This document shows, one piece after another, positions 50,353 to 59,331 of a DNA stretch of 64,000 nt; positions within the stretch are counted from its first letter, which is position 1, and each line of letters begins with the position of its first letter. The stretch covers positions 62,001 to 126,000 of the forward strand of contig BAAAJN010000004.1 in NCBI GenBank assembly GCA_039527025.1, read 5' to 3'. The notes under the pieces are model-generated. The model saw only the letters and a list, made by a program, of their open reading frames with translations, was not told the DNA's origin and did no database searches. Origin of the DNA: Microlunatus lacustris (GTDB lineage: Bacteria; Actinomycetota; Actinomycetes; Propionibacteriales; Propionibacteriaceae). The position numbers and the translations under genes were made by a program.

Positions 50353-51648
50353 ATGGGCTTGAATCGCAGGCAGTTCCTGACCGGCAGCCTGGCGGCTGCT
50401 GCGGCCACCGCAGGGCTCACCGCCTGCGGCGGCAGCTCGGAGAGCGGCGGGAGCGCTGACGGGTCGGCGGATCTCGCCTTCACCTGGTGGGGCAACGACG
50501 TGCGCAACAAGAACACCGCGGCCGCCGTCGAGGCCTACACCGCGGCGAACCCGACGGTGAAGATCTCCCAGCAGCCCGGGGAGTGGGCGAGCTACTGGGA
50601 CAAGCTCGCCACCCAGACCGCGGGGAACACCGCGCCGGACATCATCCAGATGGACGTGGCCTACATCAGCGAGTACGGCAGCCGCGGCGCCCTCCTGGAC
50701 CTCGAGGAGAACGGGGCGGACGTCTCCAAGTTCGCCGAGGGCACGGTCGACTCCGGACGGGTCGACGGGAAGCTGGTCGGCATCAACGCCGGGGTCAACG
50801 CCGCCGTCATCCTGGCCAACCCCCAGGTCTTCGAGAAGGCCGGGATGGACCTGCCGGACGACACCACCTGGACCTGGGACTCGATGATGGAGACCGCGGC
50901 GGAGGTCGCCGCCAAGGCCGACGTGCCGACCGGCGTCGCCGCGATGTTCCCCACCGACGTGATGTTCGCCGCGTTCCTGCGGCAGAACGGCAAAGAGCTG
51001 TGGCAGGACAACCAGCTGGGCTTCGAGGCAGCCGACGCGCAGGGCTGGTTCGACCTGATGATGAAGTTCCAGGACGCCAAGGCGATGGGGACGCCGTCGG
51101 CGATGACCGAGGAGGCCACCAAGCCCGTCGACCAGGCGGCCATCGCCGTCGGTTCGGCCGCCATGCAGACGTCCAACTCCAACCAGCTGGAGGCCCTCAG
51201 CGCGGCGGCCGGGACGGAGCTGGTGCTGCTGCGGTTCCCGAGCATGACCGGCCAGGCCACCGACCGCAAGGCCTGGTACAAGGCGTCGATGCTGTTCTCG
51301 GCCTCGGCCCGCAGCCAGGACCCCGAGGCCGCCGTGGCCTTCATCAACTGGCTGGTGAACTCGCCCGAGGCCGCCGACGCCAACCTCGCGGAACGCGGCA
51401 TCCCCGCCAACACCGAGATCTCGGCGGCCATCCAGCCCAAGTTGTCGAAGGTGCAGCAGACGGTCGCGAAGTTCATCGCCGACATCGAACCCGAGCTCAG
51501 CGGCACGCTGCCGAACCCGCCGGCCGGCGGAGGCACCCTGGGCGGGGTGATGCTGCGCTACGAGACCGACGTGCTGTTCGGGAAGTCGAGCACGGCGGAG
51601 GCGGCCCAGAAGTTCGTGGACGAAGTCAAGTCGAACCTGACGGCCTGA
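50353..51648 (+). CDS. Carbohydrate ABC transporter substrate-binding lipoprotein (CUT1)
   Basis: This 431-residue extracytoplasmic solute-binding protein is of family 1. The N-terminus has a Tat-like NRRQFLTGSLAAAAATAG and lipobox L-T-A-C. Landmarks are LAFTWWGNDVRNKNTAAAVE, YWDKLATQTAGNTAPDIIQM, DDTTWTWDSMMETAAEVAAK and RSQDPEAAVAFINWLVNSPE. It should capture an oligosaccharide or glycoside, here plausibly a rhamnoside. ATG 50353 has GAGGGGAAG upstream. First gene of the operon, under two LacI sites. Confidence 0.92.
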   Translation: MGLNRRQFLTGSLAAAAATAGLTACGGSSESGGSADGSADLAFTWWGNDVRNKNTAAAVEAYTAANPTVKISQQPGEWASYWDKLATQTAGNTAPDIIQMDVAYISEYGSRGALLDLEENGADVSKFAEGTVDSGRVDGKLVGINAGVNAAVILANPQVFEKAGMDLPDDTTWTWDSMMETAAEVAAKADVPTGVAAMFPTDVMFAAFLRQNGKELWQDNQLGFEAADAQGWFDLMMKFQDAKAMGTPSAMTEEATKPVDQAAIAVGSAAMQTSNSNQLEALSAAAGTELVLLRFPSMTGQATDRKAWYKASMLFSASARSQDPEAAVAFINWLVNSPEAADANLAERGIPANTEISAAIQPKLSKVQQTVAKFIADIEPELSGTLPNPPAGGGTLGGVMLRYETDVLFGKSSTAEAAQKFVDEVKSNLTA

Positions 51649-51652
51649 CGCC

Positions 51653-52615
51653 ATGAGCGTCATCTCCGAGCTCTCGAGCATCAAGAGCGGCACCACCAGA
51701 GCCAGGACGCCGGAGGAGAAGCGGCGGCAGGCCAAGGAGGCCGGCCGCGACAACAAGGTCGGCTACCTCTTCCTGCTGCCCTGGCTCGTCGGGCTGGTGG
51801 TGATCACCATCGGGCCGATGCTGGCCTCGCTCTACCTCTCGTTCACCGACTACAGCTTGATCCAGCCGCCGGAGTGGGCGGGGCTCGACAACTACGCCCG
51901 GATGCTGCAGGACGCCAGGCTGCACAACTCGATCAAGGTCACCTTCATCTACGTGGCCGTCTCGGTGCCGTTGCAGCTGCTGCTGGCCCTGGGGATCGCC
52001 GTGCTGCTGGACAGGGGGATGCGCGGCCTGTCGCTCTACCGGTCGCTGTTCTACCTGCCCTCGATGCTCGGCGCCTCCGTCGCCATCGCCGTGCTGTGGC
52101 GGCAGATGTTCGGCGGCGAGGGGCTGATCAACCAGCTGCTGCAGGTGCTGGGGATCAACTCCACCACCGGCTGGATCTCCGACCCGTCCTACGCCCTGAG
52201 CACGATCATCCTGCTGCACATCTGGACCTTCGGCTCGCCGATGGTGATCTTCCTCGCCGGCCTGCGGCAGATCCCCGGCATGTACTACGAGGCGGCCGCG
52301 GTCGACGGGGCCAGCCGGTGGACGCGGTTCACCAAGATCACCCTGCCGCTGCTGTCCCCGATCATCTTCTTCAACCTCGTGCTCCAGGTCATCAACGCGT
52401 TCCAGTCCTTCACCCAGGCCTTCGTCGTCTCCAACGGCACCGGCGGCCCGTCGGACTCGACGATGTTCTACTCGCTCTACCTGTACCAGCGCGGCTTCGG
52501 GCAGTTCCAGATGGGCTACGCCGCGGCGATGGCCTGGCTGCTGGTGGTCATCGTCGGGGTCCTCACCGCGATCAACTTCTTCGCCTCCAAGTACTGGGTG
52601 TTCTACGATGACTGA
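51653..52615 (+). CDS. Carbohydrate ABC transporter permease, MalF-like
   Basis: This 320-residue permease has six membrane helices. It starts with a charged cytoplasmic tail (TPEEKRRQAKEAGRDNKVGY), then FLLPWLVGLVVITIGPMLAS. The ATPase-docking EAA loop is YYEAAAVDGASRWTRFTKIT with LPLLSP. It follows the binding protein by four bases and overlaps the next permease by eight. No ATPase gene is in the operon, so a shared MsiK-type ATPase encoded elsewhere is expected. Confidence 0.92.
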   Translation: MSVISELSSIKSGTTRARTPEEKRRQAKEAGRDNKVGYLFLLPWLVGLVVITIGPMLASLYLSFTDYSLIQPPEWAGLDNYARMLQDARLHNSIKVTFIYVAVSVPLQLLLALGIAVLLDRGMRGLSLYRSLFYLPSMLGASVAIAVLWRQMFGGEGLINQLLQVLGINSTTGWISDPSYALSTIILLHIWTFGSPMVIFLAGLRQIPGMYYEAAAVDGASRWTRFTKITLPLLSPIIFFNLVLQVINAFQSFTQAFVVSNGTGGPSDSTMFYSLYLYQRGFGQFQMGYAAAMAWLLVVIVGVLTAINFFASKYWVFYDD

Positions 52616-53522
52616 CCTCCAGACGCGCACGCAGTCCGTCGCGCAGGCCGGCCGACCCCCGGGCGCGACCTCCTCGCACCGACGTCACGTCCTGGTCGGC
52701 CGCGGGCACTCGCTCCTCAAGCACGCAGCGCTGATCATGGTCAGCCTGGTCATGCTCTACCCGCTGCTGTGGATGCTGGTGAGCTCGTTCCGTCCCACCG
52801 AGGTGATCTTCCGCAGCCCGGGTCTGTGGGTCAACGACCTGATCACCACGAACTACACCGAGGGCTGGAACGCGCTCAACAACCCGTTCGGCCACTACCT
52901 GCTGAACTCCGCCATCGTGGTCGTCGGGGCCGTGGCCGGCAACCTGCTGTCCTGCTCGTTGGCGGCGTACGCGTTCGCCCGGCTGAAGTTCCGGGGGAAG
53001 ACGCTGTGGTTCTCGATCATGCTGGTCACGATCATGCTCCCGGTCCACGTGGTCATGGTCCCGCAGTACATCCTCTTCAACCAGCTGGGCTGGATCAACA
53101 CCTTCATCCCGCTGGTGCTGCCCAAGTTCCTGGCCACGGACGCGTTCTTCGTGTTCTTGATGGTCCAGTTCATCCGCGGCATCCCGCGCGAGCTGGACGA
53201 GGCCGCCCGGATCGACGGCTGCGGGCACGGCAAGATCTTCCTGCGGGTGATGGTCCCGCTGATGGGGCCGGCGCTGGCCACCACCGCGATCTTCACCTTC
53301 ATCTGGACCTGGAGCGACTTCCTCACCTCGCTCATCTACCTGACCGACCCGGACAAGTACACGGTCCCGGTGGCCCTGCGGTCCTTCCTGGACTCCACCA
53401 GCGGCAGCAACTGGGGCGCGATGTTCGCGATGTCCATCGTCTCGCTCGTACCGATCTTCCTCGCCTTCCTCTTCGGCCAGCGGTTCCTGGTGAAGGGCAT
53501 CGCGACCACGGGCGGGAAATGA
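52608..53522 (+). CDS. Carbohydrate ABC transporter permease, MalG-like
   Basis: This 304-residue permease has six helices (AALIMVSLVMLYPLLWMLVS, FSIMLVTIMLPVHVVMVPQY) and EAA loop ELDEAARIDGCGHGKIFLRV with MVPLMGPAL. The N-terminal 35 residues are a cytoplasmic tail. It forms the channel with the MalF-like partner, whose 3' end it overlaps. Confidence 0.92.
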   Translation: MTDLQTRTQSVAQAGRPPGATSSHRRHVLVGRGHSLLKHAALIMVSLVMLYPLLWMLVSSFRPTEVIFRSPGLWVNDLITTNYTEGWNALNNPFGHYLLNSAIVVVGAVAGNLLSCSLAAYAFARLKFRGKTLWFSIMLVTIMLPVHVVMVPQYILFNQLGWINTFIPLVLPKFLATDAFFVFLMVQFIRGIPRELDEAARIDGCGHGKIFLRVMVPLMGPALATTAIFTFIWTWSDFLTSLIYLTDPDKYTVPVALRSFLDSTSGSNWGAMFAMSIVSLVPIFLAFLFGQRFLVKGIATTGGK

Positions 53523-53568
53523 CCGGCGCACCCCCTCGCCCCACCACCCTTCTGGAGAGAGACCGCAC

Positions 53569-54900
53569 ATGACGGGCAGACGCCGCTATCTCGTGGTGGG
53601 CACCGGCCACCGCGCGTCGATGTACCTGGACGCGATCGCCGGGGCCCACCGCGACGACGCCGAGCTGGTGGCTCTGGTCGAACCCAACCCGGGCCGGCTC
53701 GCCGCCCACCTCGACCGGCTGGCCGGGTCCGGGCTCGACGTCGGCGCGGTGGAGCGGGCGCACCCCGACGAGCTGGAGCAGGTGGTCGGGCGGACGCGGG
53801 CGGACCGGGTGATCATCACCTCACCGGACTTCACGCACGCGACGATGGTGGTGCGGGCTCTGGACGCCGGCGCCGACGTCGTGGTGGAGAAGCCGCTCAC
53901 CATCGATCCCGACGGCGTCCGGGCGATCGCCGCAGCGGTGGAGCGGTCCGGCCGGCAGGTCGTCGTCACCCACAACTACCGCTACTCCCCGCGCAACTCC
54001 GGCCTCAAGGAGCTGATCAAGGACGGCGCCGTCGGCCGGCCGCTGTCGGTCACCTTCGAGTGGGTGCTCGACACCGCCCACGGCGCCGACTACTTCCGTC
54101 GCTGGCACCGCGACAAGTCGAACTCGGGCGGCCTGCTGATCCACAAGGCGTCCCACCACTTCGACCTCGTCAACTGGCTGCTGGCCGACGCCCCGGTCTC
54201 GGTGTACGCGCGGGGCGGGGTCCGGTTCTACGGGGCCGAGGCAGCGGCGGAGCGCGGGCTGGCGCCCCGCCCGCCGCGCGGCACCCACGACGGCGAGCAC
54301 ACCCCCTGGGAGCTGGACCTGCGCAGCGACCCGTGGATGAGGACCCTCTACCTCGACAACGAGACCCACGACGGCTACCTGCGCGACCAGGACGTCTTCG
54401 GCGAGGGGATCACCACCGAGGACAACCTGGCGCTGGTCGTCGACTACGGGCAGGGGACCACGCTGAGCTACGCGCTGAACGCGCACGCGCCGTGGGAGGG
54501 CTACCGGATCGCCGTCAACGGCACCGAGGGCCGGGCCGAGCTCGAGGTCGTCGAACGGGCGGCCGTGCTCACCGACGGCGAGGGTCGGGTCGTCGTCGAC
54601 CCCAGCGCGCTGCCCGCGTCCTCCACCCGGACCGGCGGTGAGCGGCTGACCCTGCAGCGGCACTGGGAGGCGGCCCAGGAGGTCGAGATCGCCGACGGTG
54701 AGGGCGGCCACGGCGGGGGCGACGCCCTGCTGCTGGCCGACGTCTTCCGCGGCCCCGGGGACGACTGGCTCGAGCGGCCCTCCACCTGGGTGGACGGAGT
54801 CCGCTCCATCGCGGTGGGCCTGGCCGGCAACGAGTCGCTGCGGACGGGGCTGCCCGTCCGGGTGGCCGACCTCGAGCTCGGCGTGGAGGTGGCCCGCTGA
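53569..54900 (+). CDS. Gfo/Idh/MocA-family sugar oxidoreductase
   Basis: This 443-residue NAD(P)-dependent oxidoreductase has N-terminal Rossmann fold RYLVVGTGHRASMYLDAIAG, the catalytic-loop motif VVVEKPLTIDPDGVRAIAAA (E-K-P), and VVVTHNYRYSPRNSGLKELI with HKASHHFDLVNWLLADAPVS. It is the fourth gene of the importer operon, after GGAGAGAGACC and ATG. It probably oxidises or epimerises the imported sugar. The next gene starts inside its stop codon. Confidence 0.87.
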   Translation: MTGRRRYLVVGTGHRASMYLDAIAGAHRDDAELVALVEPNPGRLAAHLDRLAGSGLDVGAVERAHPDELEQVVGRTRADRVIITSPDFTHATMVVRALDAGADVVVEKPLTIDPDGVRAIAAAVERSGRQVVVTHNYRYSPRNSGLKELIKDGAVGRPLSVTFEWVLDTAHGADYFRRWHRDKSNSGGLLIHKASHHFDLVNWLLADAPVSVYARGGVRFYGAEAAAERGLAPRPPRGTHDGEHTPWELDLRSDPWMRTLYLDNETHDGYLRDQDVFGEGITTEDNLALVVDYGQGTTLSYALNAHAPWEGYRIAVNGTEGRAELEVVERAAVLTDGEGRVVVDPSALPASSTRTGGERLTLQRHWEAAQEVEIADGEGGHGGGDALLLADVFRGPGDDWLERPSTWVDGVRSIAVGLAGNESLRTGLPVRVADLELGVEVAR

Positions 54901-57470
54901 GTCCGGCCACCGACCTCGCCGACCTGCGAGCCGGGTTCGCCTGGCCGCCCCGCTCGGCGGCCCCGATGGTGCGCTGGTGGTGGTTCGGGCCCGCGGTCAC
55001 CCGTGACGAGATCGACCGCGAGCTGACGGCGATGGGCCGCGCCGGCTTCGGCGGCGCCGAGGTGTCCTTCGTCTACCCGCTGGGCCCGGTGGAGCACCCG
55101 CTGCTGTCCCCGGCGTTCCTGGCCGACCTGCGCTTCGCTGCCGACCGGGCCGCGGCGCTGGGTCTGCGCTTCGACCTCACCCTGGGCAGTGGCTGGTCCT
55201 TCGGTGGCCCGCACATCACCCCTGAGCTGGCCGCCCGGCGGCTGCGCTGGGAGCGCCGGGAGATCGGCCCCGGCCCGTTGCGCATCCCGGTCGTCGTGAA
55301 CTGGCCCGGCGACGTGCTGGTCGGCGCCTACCTGGGCGCCGGATCGCTGCAGGAGCAACCGGAGTCGTGGACGCAGCTCGCCGTCGTCGACGGTGTCCTG
55401 CAGGTCCCCGACGGGACGGGCACCCGGCAGGTGCTGCTGGCGCACGCCTCGCACACCGGCCAGAACGTCAAGCGGGCGGCCGTCGGCGCCGAGGGTCCGG
55501 TGCTCGACCACTACAGCGCCGCGGCCACCGCCGCCCACCTGCGTGCGGTCGGTGACCCGCTGCTCGACGCGGTGCCCCCTGCGCTGCTGGGCTCGGTGTT
55601 CTGCGACAGCCTGGAGGTCTACGAGGCCGACTGGACTCCCGCCCTACCGGAGGAGTTCGCCCGGCGCTGCGGCTACCCCCTGCTGCCGGTGCTGCACGCC
55701 CTGGCCGCCGACGGGCCGGACAGCGCCCGGGTCCGCGCGGACTTCCACCGCACCCTGGTGCACCTGTACGAGGAGAACTTCCTGCAGCCGGTCCGGCGCT
55801 GGGCGGCCGGCCGGGGGGTCCCGTTCCGCCTGCAGGGCTACGGCACCCCGCCCGCGACCGTCAGCAGCTACCGGTTCGCCGACCTGCCCGAGGGTGAGGG
55901 CTGGGGCTGGAAGTCGCTCACCCAGACCCGCTGGGCGTCCTCGGCCGGCCACCTCTACCACCGGCCGGTCATCTCCTCGGAGGTGTGGACCTGGGTGCAC
56001 TCGCCCTCGTTCCGCGCCACCCCGCTGGACCTGCAGGGCGAGGCGCACGACCACCTGCTCAACGGGGTCAACCAGCTGGTCGGGCACGGCTGGCCCTACT
56101 CACCGCCCGACGCCCCCGGCCTCGGCTGGTTCTTCTACGCCGCCGGCGCGATCGACGACCGCAACCCGTGGTGGGCCGCCATGCCCGGGCTGAACGCCTC
56201 GCTGACCCGGCTCTGCTGGCTGCTGCGGCAGGGGGACCCGGTCGCCGACGTCGCGGTGTACGTGCCCGACGAGGACCTGTTCGCCGTCCTGGGTACCGCC
56301 GCCGGCGGCTCGCTGGACCTGTGGCGGGAGGCGCGCCGGCGGATCGGCGACGCGCTGCCGGCCGCGGTCCGGGAGTCCGGGCTGGACTACGACCTGGTCG
56401 ACGACGACGCCCTGGCCACGCTGCCGCCCGACCGCTACCGGGTGGTCGTGCTGCCCGCCACGACCACGGTGCCCGCCGCGACCGGCACCTGGCTGGACCA
56501 CGCGCTCGCCGCCGGCGGCACCGTCCTCCGGCTGGGGTCGACCGTGCCGGTCGGCGGTGCCGTCGACGTCGAGCCCGAGGACTTGGGGGAGGCGTTGGTC
56601 GCCGCGGTCGGGCCCGACCTCGCCCTGGACCCGGAGACCCCCGACGTCGGGTTCGTGCACCGCCGGACGCCGGAGGCCGACGTCTACCTGCTGGCGAACA
56701 GCGGTCCCGCCGACCGAGCCGTCCGCGTCACGACCCGCGTCGAGCGGGCCTGGTGGTCGCTCTGGGACCCGCGGACCGGGGGCGTGCGCCAGACCGGTCC
56801 CGCGGCCGAGCCGGTCGCGCTCACGCTGCTGCCCTACGAAGCCGTGGCGCTGGTGCTGACCGACGTCGAGCCGGCGCCGGCGACCGGGGCGACGCCGTCC
56901 CCGGCCGGGCGCACCGTGCCGCTGGAGCGCGGCTGGTCGGTGCGGTTCACCGACGGGCCGGAGGAGCCGGTGACCCTGCCGCACGTCTGGGAGGAGCATC
57001 CGGGCCGCCGTCACCACTCGGGCTCGGCCGTGTACCGCACGTCCTTCCGGCTGGCGGCGGTGACGCCGGGAACTCCGGTCCTGCTGGACCTCGGCAGCGC
57101 CGAGGTGGCCGACGACGCCCAGCCGGTCCACGTCGGGATGGTCGGCCCCTCCTACCGCGCCGCGGCGCGCCCGCCGGTGGGCGAGGTCGCCGCAGCCCGG
57201 GTCAACGGCGTGGACTGCGGCCTGGTCTGGGCGCCGCCCTACCGGTTCGACGTCACCGCCGCACTGCGGCCGGGGGAGAACCTGCTCGAGCTGGAGGTGG
57301 CGAACACCGCCGCGAACGCGTTGGCCGCCGACGAGCACGTCGGACCGCGCGCTGCGGCCAGTGAGGAGCGGTACGGCCGCCGGTTCCGGATGCAGCAGCT
57401 GGACCGGGCGATGGACACCGTCCGGTCGGGTCTGCTGGCGGTCCCGGTGCTCCGGGTCGACGAGCCCTGA
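54897..57470 (+). CDS. Glycoside hydrolase, GH106 alpha-L-rhamnosidase-like
   Basis: The N-terminal catalytic barrel carries PMVRWWWFGPAVTRDEIDRE, LTAMGRAGFGGAEVSFVYPL, LRFDLTLGSGWSFGGPHIT, VFCDSLEVYEADWTPALPEE and VISSEVWTWVHSPSFRATPL, typical of GH106. A C-terminal beta-sandwich (PLERGWSVRFTDGPEEPVTL, LVWAPPYRFDVTAALRPGEN) follows. No ATG, GTG or TTG lies before the Met at 54966, yet conserved-looking residues (DLADLRAGFAWPPRSAAP) precede it in frame. A CTG at 54897 overlaps the upstream stop (CTGA) and has GGAGG seven bases before it, so I take CTG as start, giving 857 residues. There is no signal peptide, so it should act on imported rhamnosides in the cytoplasm. Confidence 0.8.
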   Translation: MSPATDLADLRAGFAWPPRSAAPMVRWWWFGPAVTRDEIDRELTAMGRAGFGGAEVSFVYPLGPVEHPLLSPAFLADLRFAADRAAALGLRFDLTLGSGWSFGGPHITPELAARRLRWERREIGPGPLRIPVVVNWPGDVLVGAYLGAGSLQEQPESWTQLAVVDGVLQVPDGTGTRQVLLAHASHTGQNVKRAAVGAEGPVLDHYSAAATAAHLRAVGDPLLDAVPPALLGSVFCDSLEVYEADWTPALPEEFARRCGYPLLPVLHALAADGPDSARVRADFHRTLVHLYEENFLQPVRRWAAGRGVPFRLQGYGTPPATVSSYRFADLPEGEGWGWKSLTQTRWASSAGHLYHRPVISSEVWTWVHSPSFRATPLDLQGEAHDHLLNGVNQLVGHGWPYSPPDAPGLGWFFYAAGAIDDRNPWWAAMPGLNASLTRLCWLLRQGDPVADVAVYVPDEDLFAVLGTAAGGSLDLWREARRRIGDALPAAVRESGLDYDLVDDDALATLPPDRYRVVVLPATTTVPAATGTWLDHALAAGGTVLRLGSTVPVGGAVDVEPEDLGEALVAAVGPDLALDPETPDVGFVHRRTPEADVYLLANSGPADRAVRVTTRVERAWWSLWDPRTGGVRQTGPAAEPVALTLLPYEAVALVLTDVEPAPATGATPSPAGRTVPLERGWSVRFTDGPEEPVTLPHVWEEHPGRRHHSGSAVYRTSFRLAAVTPGTPVLLDLGSAEVADDAQPVHVGMVGPSYRAAARPPVGEVAAARVNGVDCGLVWAPPYRFDVTAALRPGENLLELEVANTAANALAADEHVGPRAAASEERYGRRFRMQQLDRAMDTVRSGLLAVPVLRVDEP

Positions 57471-57485
57471 GCGGGCTCAGCCCGC
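57471..57485. terminator. Short GC hairpin between convergent genes
   Basis: GCGGGC and GCCCGC flank a TCA loop that is itself the stop codon of the minus-strand aldolase. It begins right after the stop of the rhamnosidase. It could end both transcripts, although no U-run is present. Confidence 0.4.
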
Positions 57486-58124
57486 GTCGGCGGGAGCGAC
57501 CAGCTGCGCAGCCCGGCTGCGCAGGCCGCCGAGGTCGCCGCTGGTCAGGGTGTCGGCGAACAGGGCACCGCTGACGCCGACGGCGACCGCTCCCAGCCGC
57601 AGGTACTCCCGGGCCGCCTCCAGGGTCACGCCGCCGGTCGGCATCAGCGCCACGTCGGGCAGCGGACCGCGCAGCTCGCGCAGGTAGTCCAAGCCGCCCA
57701 GCGGCCCGATGGGGGACACCTTGACCGCGGGCACGCCGGTCTCCCAGGCCGAGACGATCTCGGTGGGGGTCAGCGCTCCCGGCACGTAGCTCAGGCCGAG
57801 CGCGACGGCTGCCTCGACCAGCCGCGGCAGGAAGACCTGGCTCACCGCGAAGTGGGCCCCGGCGTCGGCGGCCCGCCGCAGGTCGTCGGCAGTCCGGACG
57901 GTGCCCACCCCGAGCACCGCCTGCGGCATCGCCGCGCGGGCGGCGGTGAGAGCCTCCAGAGCTCCCTCGGTGGTCAGCGTGTACTCGAAGACGTCGAGAC
58001 CGGCCTCGTGCAGCACCTGCGAGGAGGGCACGAAGTGCCGGGCGTCGGGTGCCCGCATCACCGCGACCACCGCACCGGGCGGGAGCGCGGAGGCGCGGCG
58101 GTCGGACAGGTGCGTGCTGGTCAT
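57477..58124 (-). CDS. KDPG-type aldolase (2-dehydro-3-deoxy-aldonate aldolase)
   Basis: This 215-residue class I aldolase of the KDPG/KHG family has catalytic Glu in FEYTLTTEGALEAL and Schiff-base Lys in GVPAVKVSPIGPLGGLDYLR. The phosphate- or substrate-end loop is LMPTGGVTLEAAREYLRLGA. Such enzymes split 2-keto-3-deoxy sugar acids to pyruvate and an aldehyde. Beside a sugar-acid dehydratase and dehydrogenase, it could cleave 2-keto-3-deoxy-L-rhamnonate to pyruvate and lactaldehyde (inference). ATG 58124 has GCGAGG upstream. It is last in the LacI - hydrolase - aldolase set and has its own LacI site. Confidence 0.87.
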   Translation of the reverse strand: MTSTHLSDRRASALPPGAVVAVMRAPDARHFVPSSQVLHEAGLDVFEYTLTTEGALEALTAARAAMPQAVLGVGTVRTADDLRRAADAGAHFAVSQVFLPRLVEAAVALGLSYVPGALTPTEIVSAWETGVPAVKVSPIGPLGGLDYLRELRGPLPDVALMPTGGVTLEAAREYLRLGAVAVGVSGALFADTLTSGDLGGLRSRAAQLVAPADAG

Positions 58125-58137
58125 GGGAACCTCGCGC

Positions 58138-59331
58138 TCAGGACGGGTCGAGAAAACGCTTCCTCGTGCTGCTCGCCGATTTTAGCGGCGCGCTCGCAGC
58201 CCCAGCAACGACCCCGTCGCCGCACAGGGCTGACCGGAGGAAGTCCCACGCCTCGTCCTGCATGGGCCGGTCGAAGGCGTGCCCGCCAGACCACGTCGTG
58301 CCGCGGTACCGGTCGCCCTCGGCGTGCAGCTCTCGGAGGCGGGCGTGGGCCGCGCGCATGCCGGCGAGCGGGAAGAGCTCGTCGTCCTCCCGGTACTGCA
58401 CCAGGAAGCGTGCCCGCCCCAGGGCCGTGAGATCGGGCCAGTCCCGCCAGGACGCCAGACCGGGCACGTGCAGCAGCCAGGAGTGGCTGTCCAGGTGGTG
58501 GGGGACGAGGGACGCCGAGGTCGCCATCATGCAGCTCACCACGGCAGCACGGACCCGGTGGTCCAGCGCGGCGAGCAGCAGGCCGCGGCCGCCGCCGCCG
58601 GAGAAGCCGAAGCTGCCGAGCCGGTCGCGGTCGGTCCCCGGATCGGCAGCGAGCACCGCGAGGGCGGCCAGGTCGTCGGCCAGCACCAGGCCGGCGAAGG
58701 TCTGACCGAGCACCCCGGCCGCCTTGGCCAGCGTGTCCTCGTGCAGGTTCGAGAGCACGTCGAAGCGCTCGTCGGCGTCCGGCGGCACGGCCAGCTCGCG
58801 CCAGCGGGCCTCGTGGGCGGCGAGCTGCGCGGCCAACCGGGGCGTGGGGTGGCTGAGGTCGAACCGACGGCTGCCCCAGGAGAAGGCGTCGTGCACCAGC
58901 ACCGCGAAGCCGCGCCGGGCGAGGTCGTTCGCCGGCGCCCGGCCGTCGTACCACTGCGTCCGCAGCCGAGCGGCCCGCGCACCGCCGGCGGGGCCGGCGT
59001 CGACCAGCTGCTCACCGCCGACCGACCGGACCCCGCCGTGGCAGTGCAGCCCGAGGACCCCGGGGAGCGGCTGGTCGGGGTCGGCCTCGACCGGGCGGAC
59101 GAGCCAGCCCGTGGTGTCCGGGCCGTAGCCGACCGACCAGCGCAGCCGTCGCACCGTCACGCCGTCCACGGTCCGGCGGTCCTGCTCGTGCGCGACGGGC
59201 GCATCCGACCGGCCCGGCACCCCGAGCAGCCGGCCGAGGGCGGTGGAGTTCTGGTCGGCGCCGTCGAAGGGGTCGGCGGAGCGGGCGGCGGTCGGCCAGT
59301 CGGCGTAGCCGGCGAGCGGGTCGCCGCTCAG
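58138..59331 (-). CDS. Alpha/beta hydrolase (acetyl-esterase/dienelactone-hydrolase-like)
   Basis: This 397-residue esterase-type hydrolase has oxyanion region VLGLHCHGGVRSVG, nucleophile elbow LGSFGFSGGGGRGLLLAALD (G-F-S-G-G), acid in QYREDDELFPLAGM and His in TWSGGHAFDRPM. No ATG, GTG or TTG precedes the conserved opening SGDPLAGYADWPTAARSADP. A CTG at 59331 overlaps the LacI stop (CTGA) with GAGG seven bases upstream, so it is taken as the start. The last codons (SSTRKRFLDPS) contain the LacI operator at 58152. It could deacylate plant-derived rhamnosides; that is inference. Confidence 0.75.
   Translation of the reverse strand: MSGDPLAGYADWPTAARSADPFDGADQNSTALGRLLGVPGRSDAPVAHEQDRRTVDGVTVRRLRWSVGYGPDTTGWLVRPVEADPDQPLPGVLGLHCHGGVRSVGGEQLVDAGPAGGARAARLRTQWYDGRAPANDLARRGFAVLVHDAFSWGSRRFDLSHPTPRLAAQLAAHEARWRELAVPPDADERFDVLSNLHEDTLAKAAGVLGQTFAGLVLADDLAALAVLAADPGTDRDRLGSFGFSGGGGRGLLLAALDHRVRAAVVSCMMATSASLVPHHLDSHSWLLHVPGLASWRDWPDLTALGRARFLVQYREDDELFPLAGMRAAHARLRELHAEGDRYRGTTWSGGHAFDRPMQDEAWDFLRSALCGDGVVAGAASAPLKSASSTRKRFLDPS
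58152..58163. promoter_or_regulatory. LacI-type operator 3 (GAAAACGCTTCC)
   Basis: It lies inside the 3' end of the hydrolase gene and 28 bases upstream of the aldolase ATG, suggesting an internal regulated promoter for the aldolase. Confidence 0.6.
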
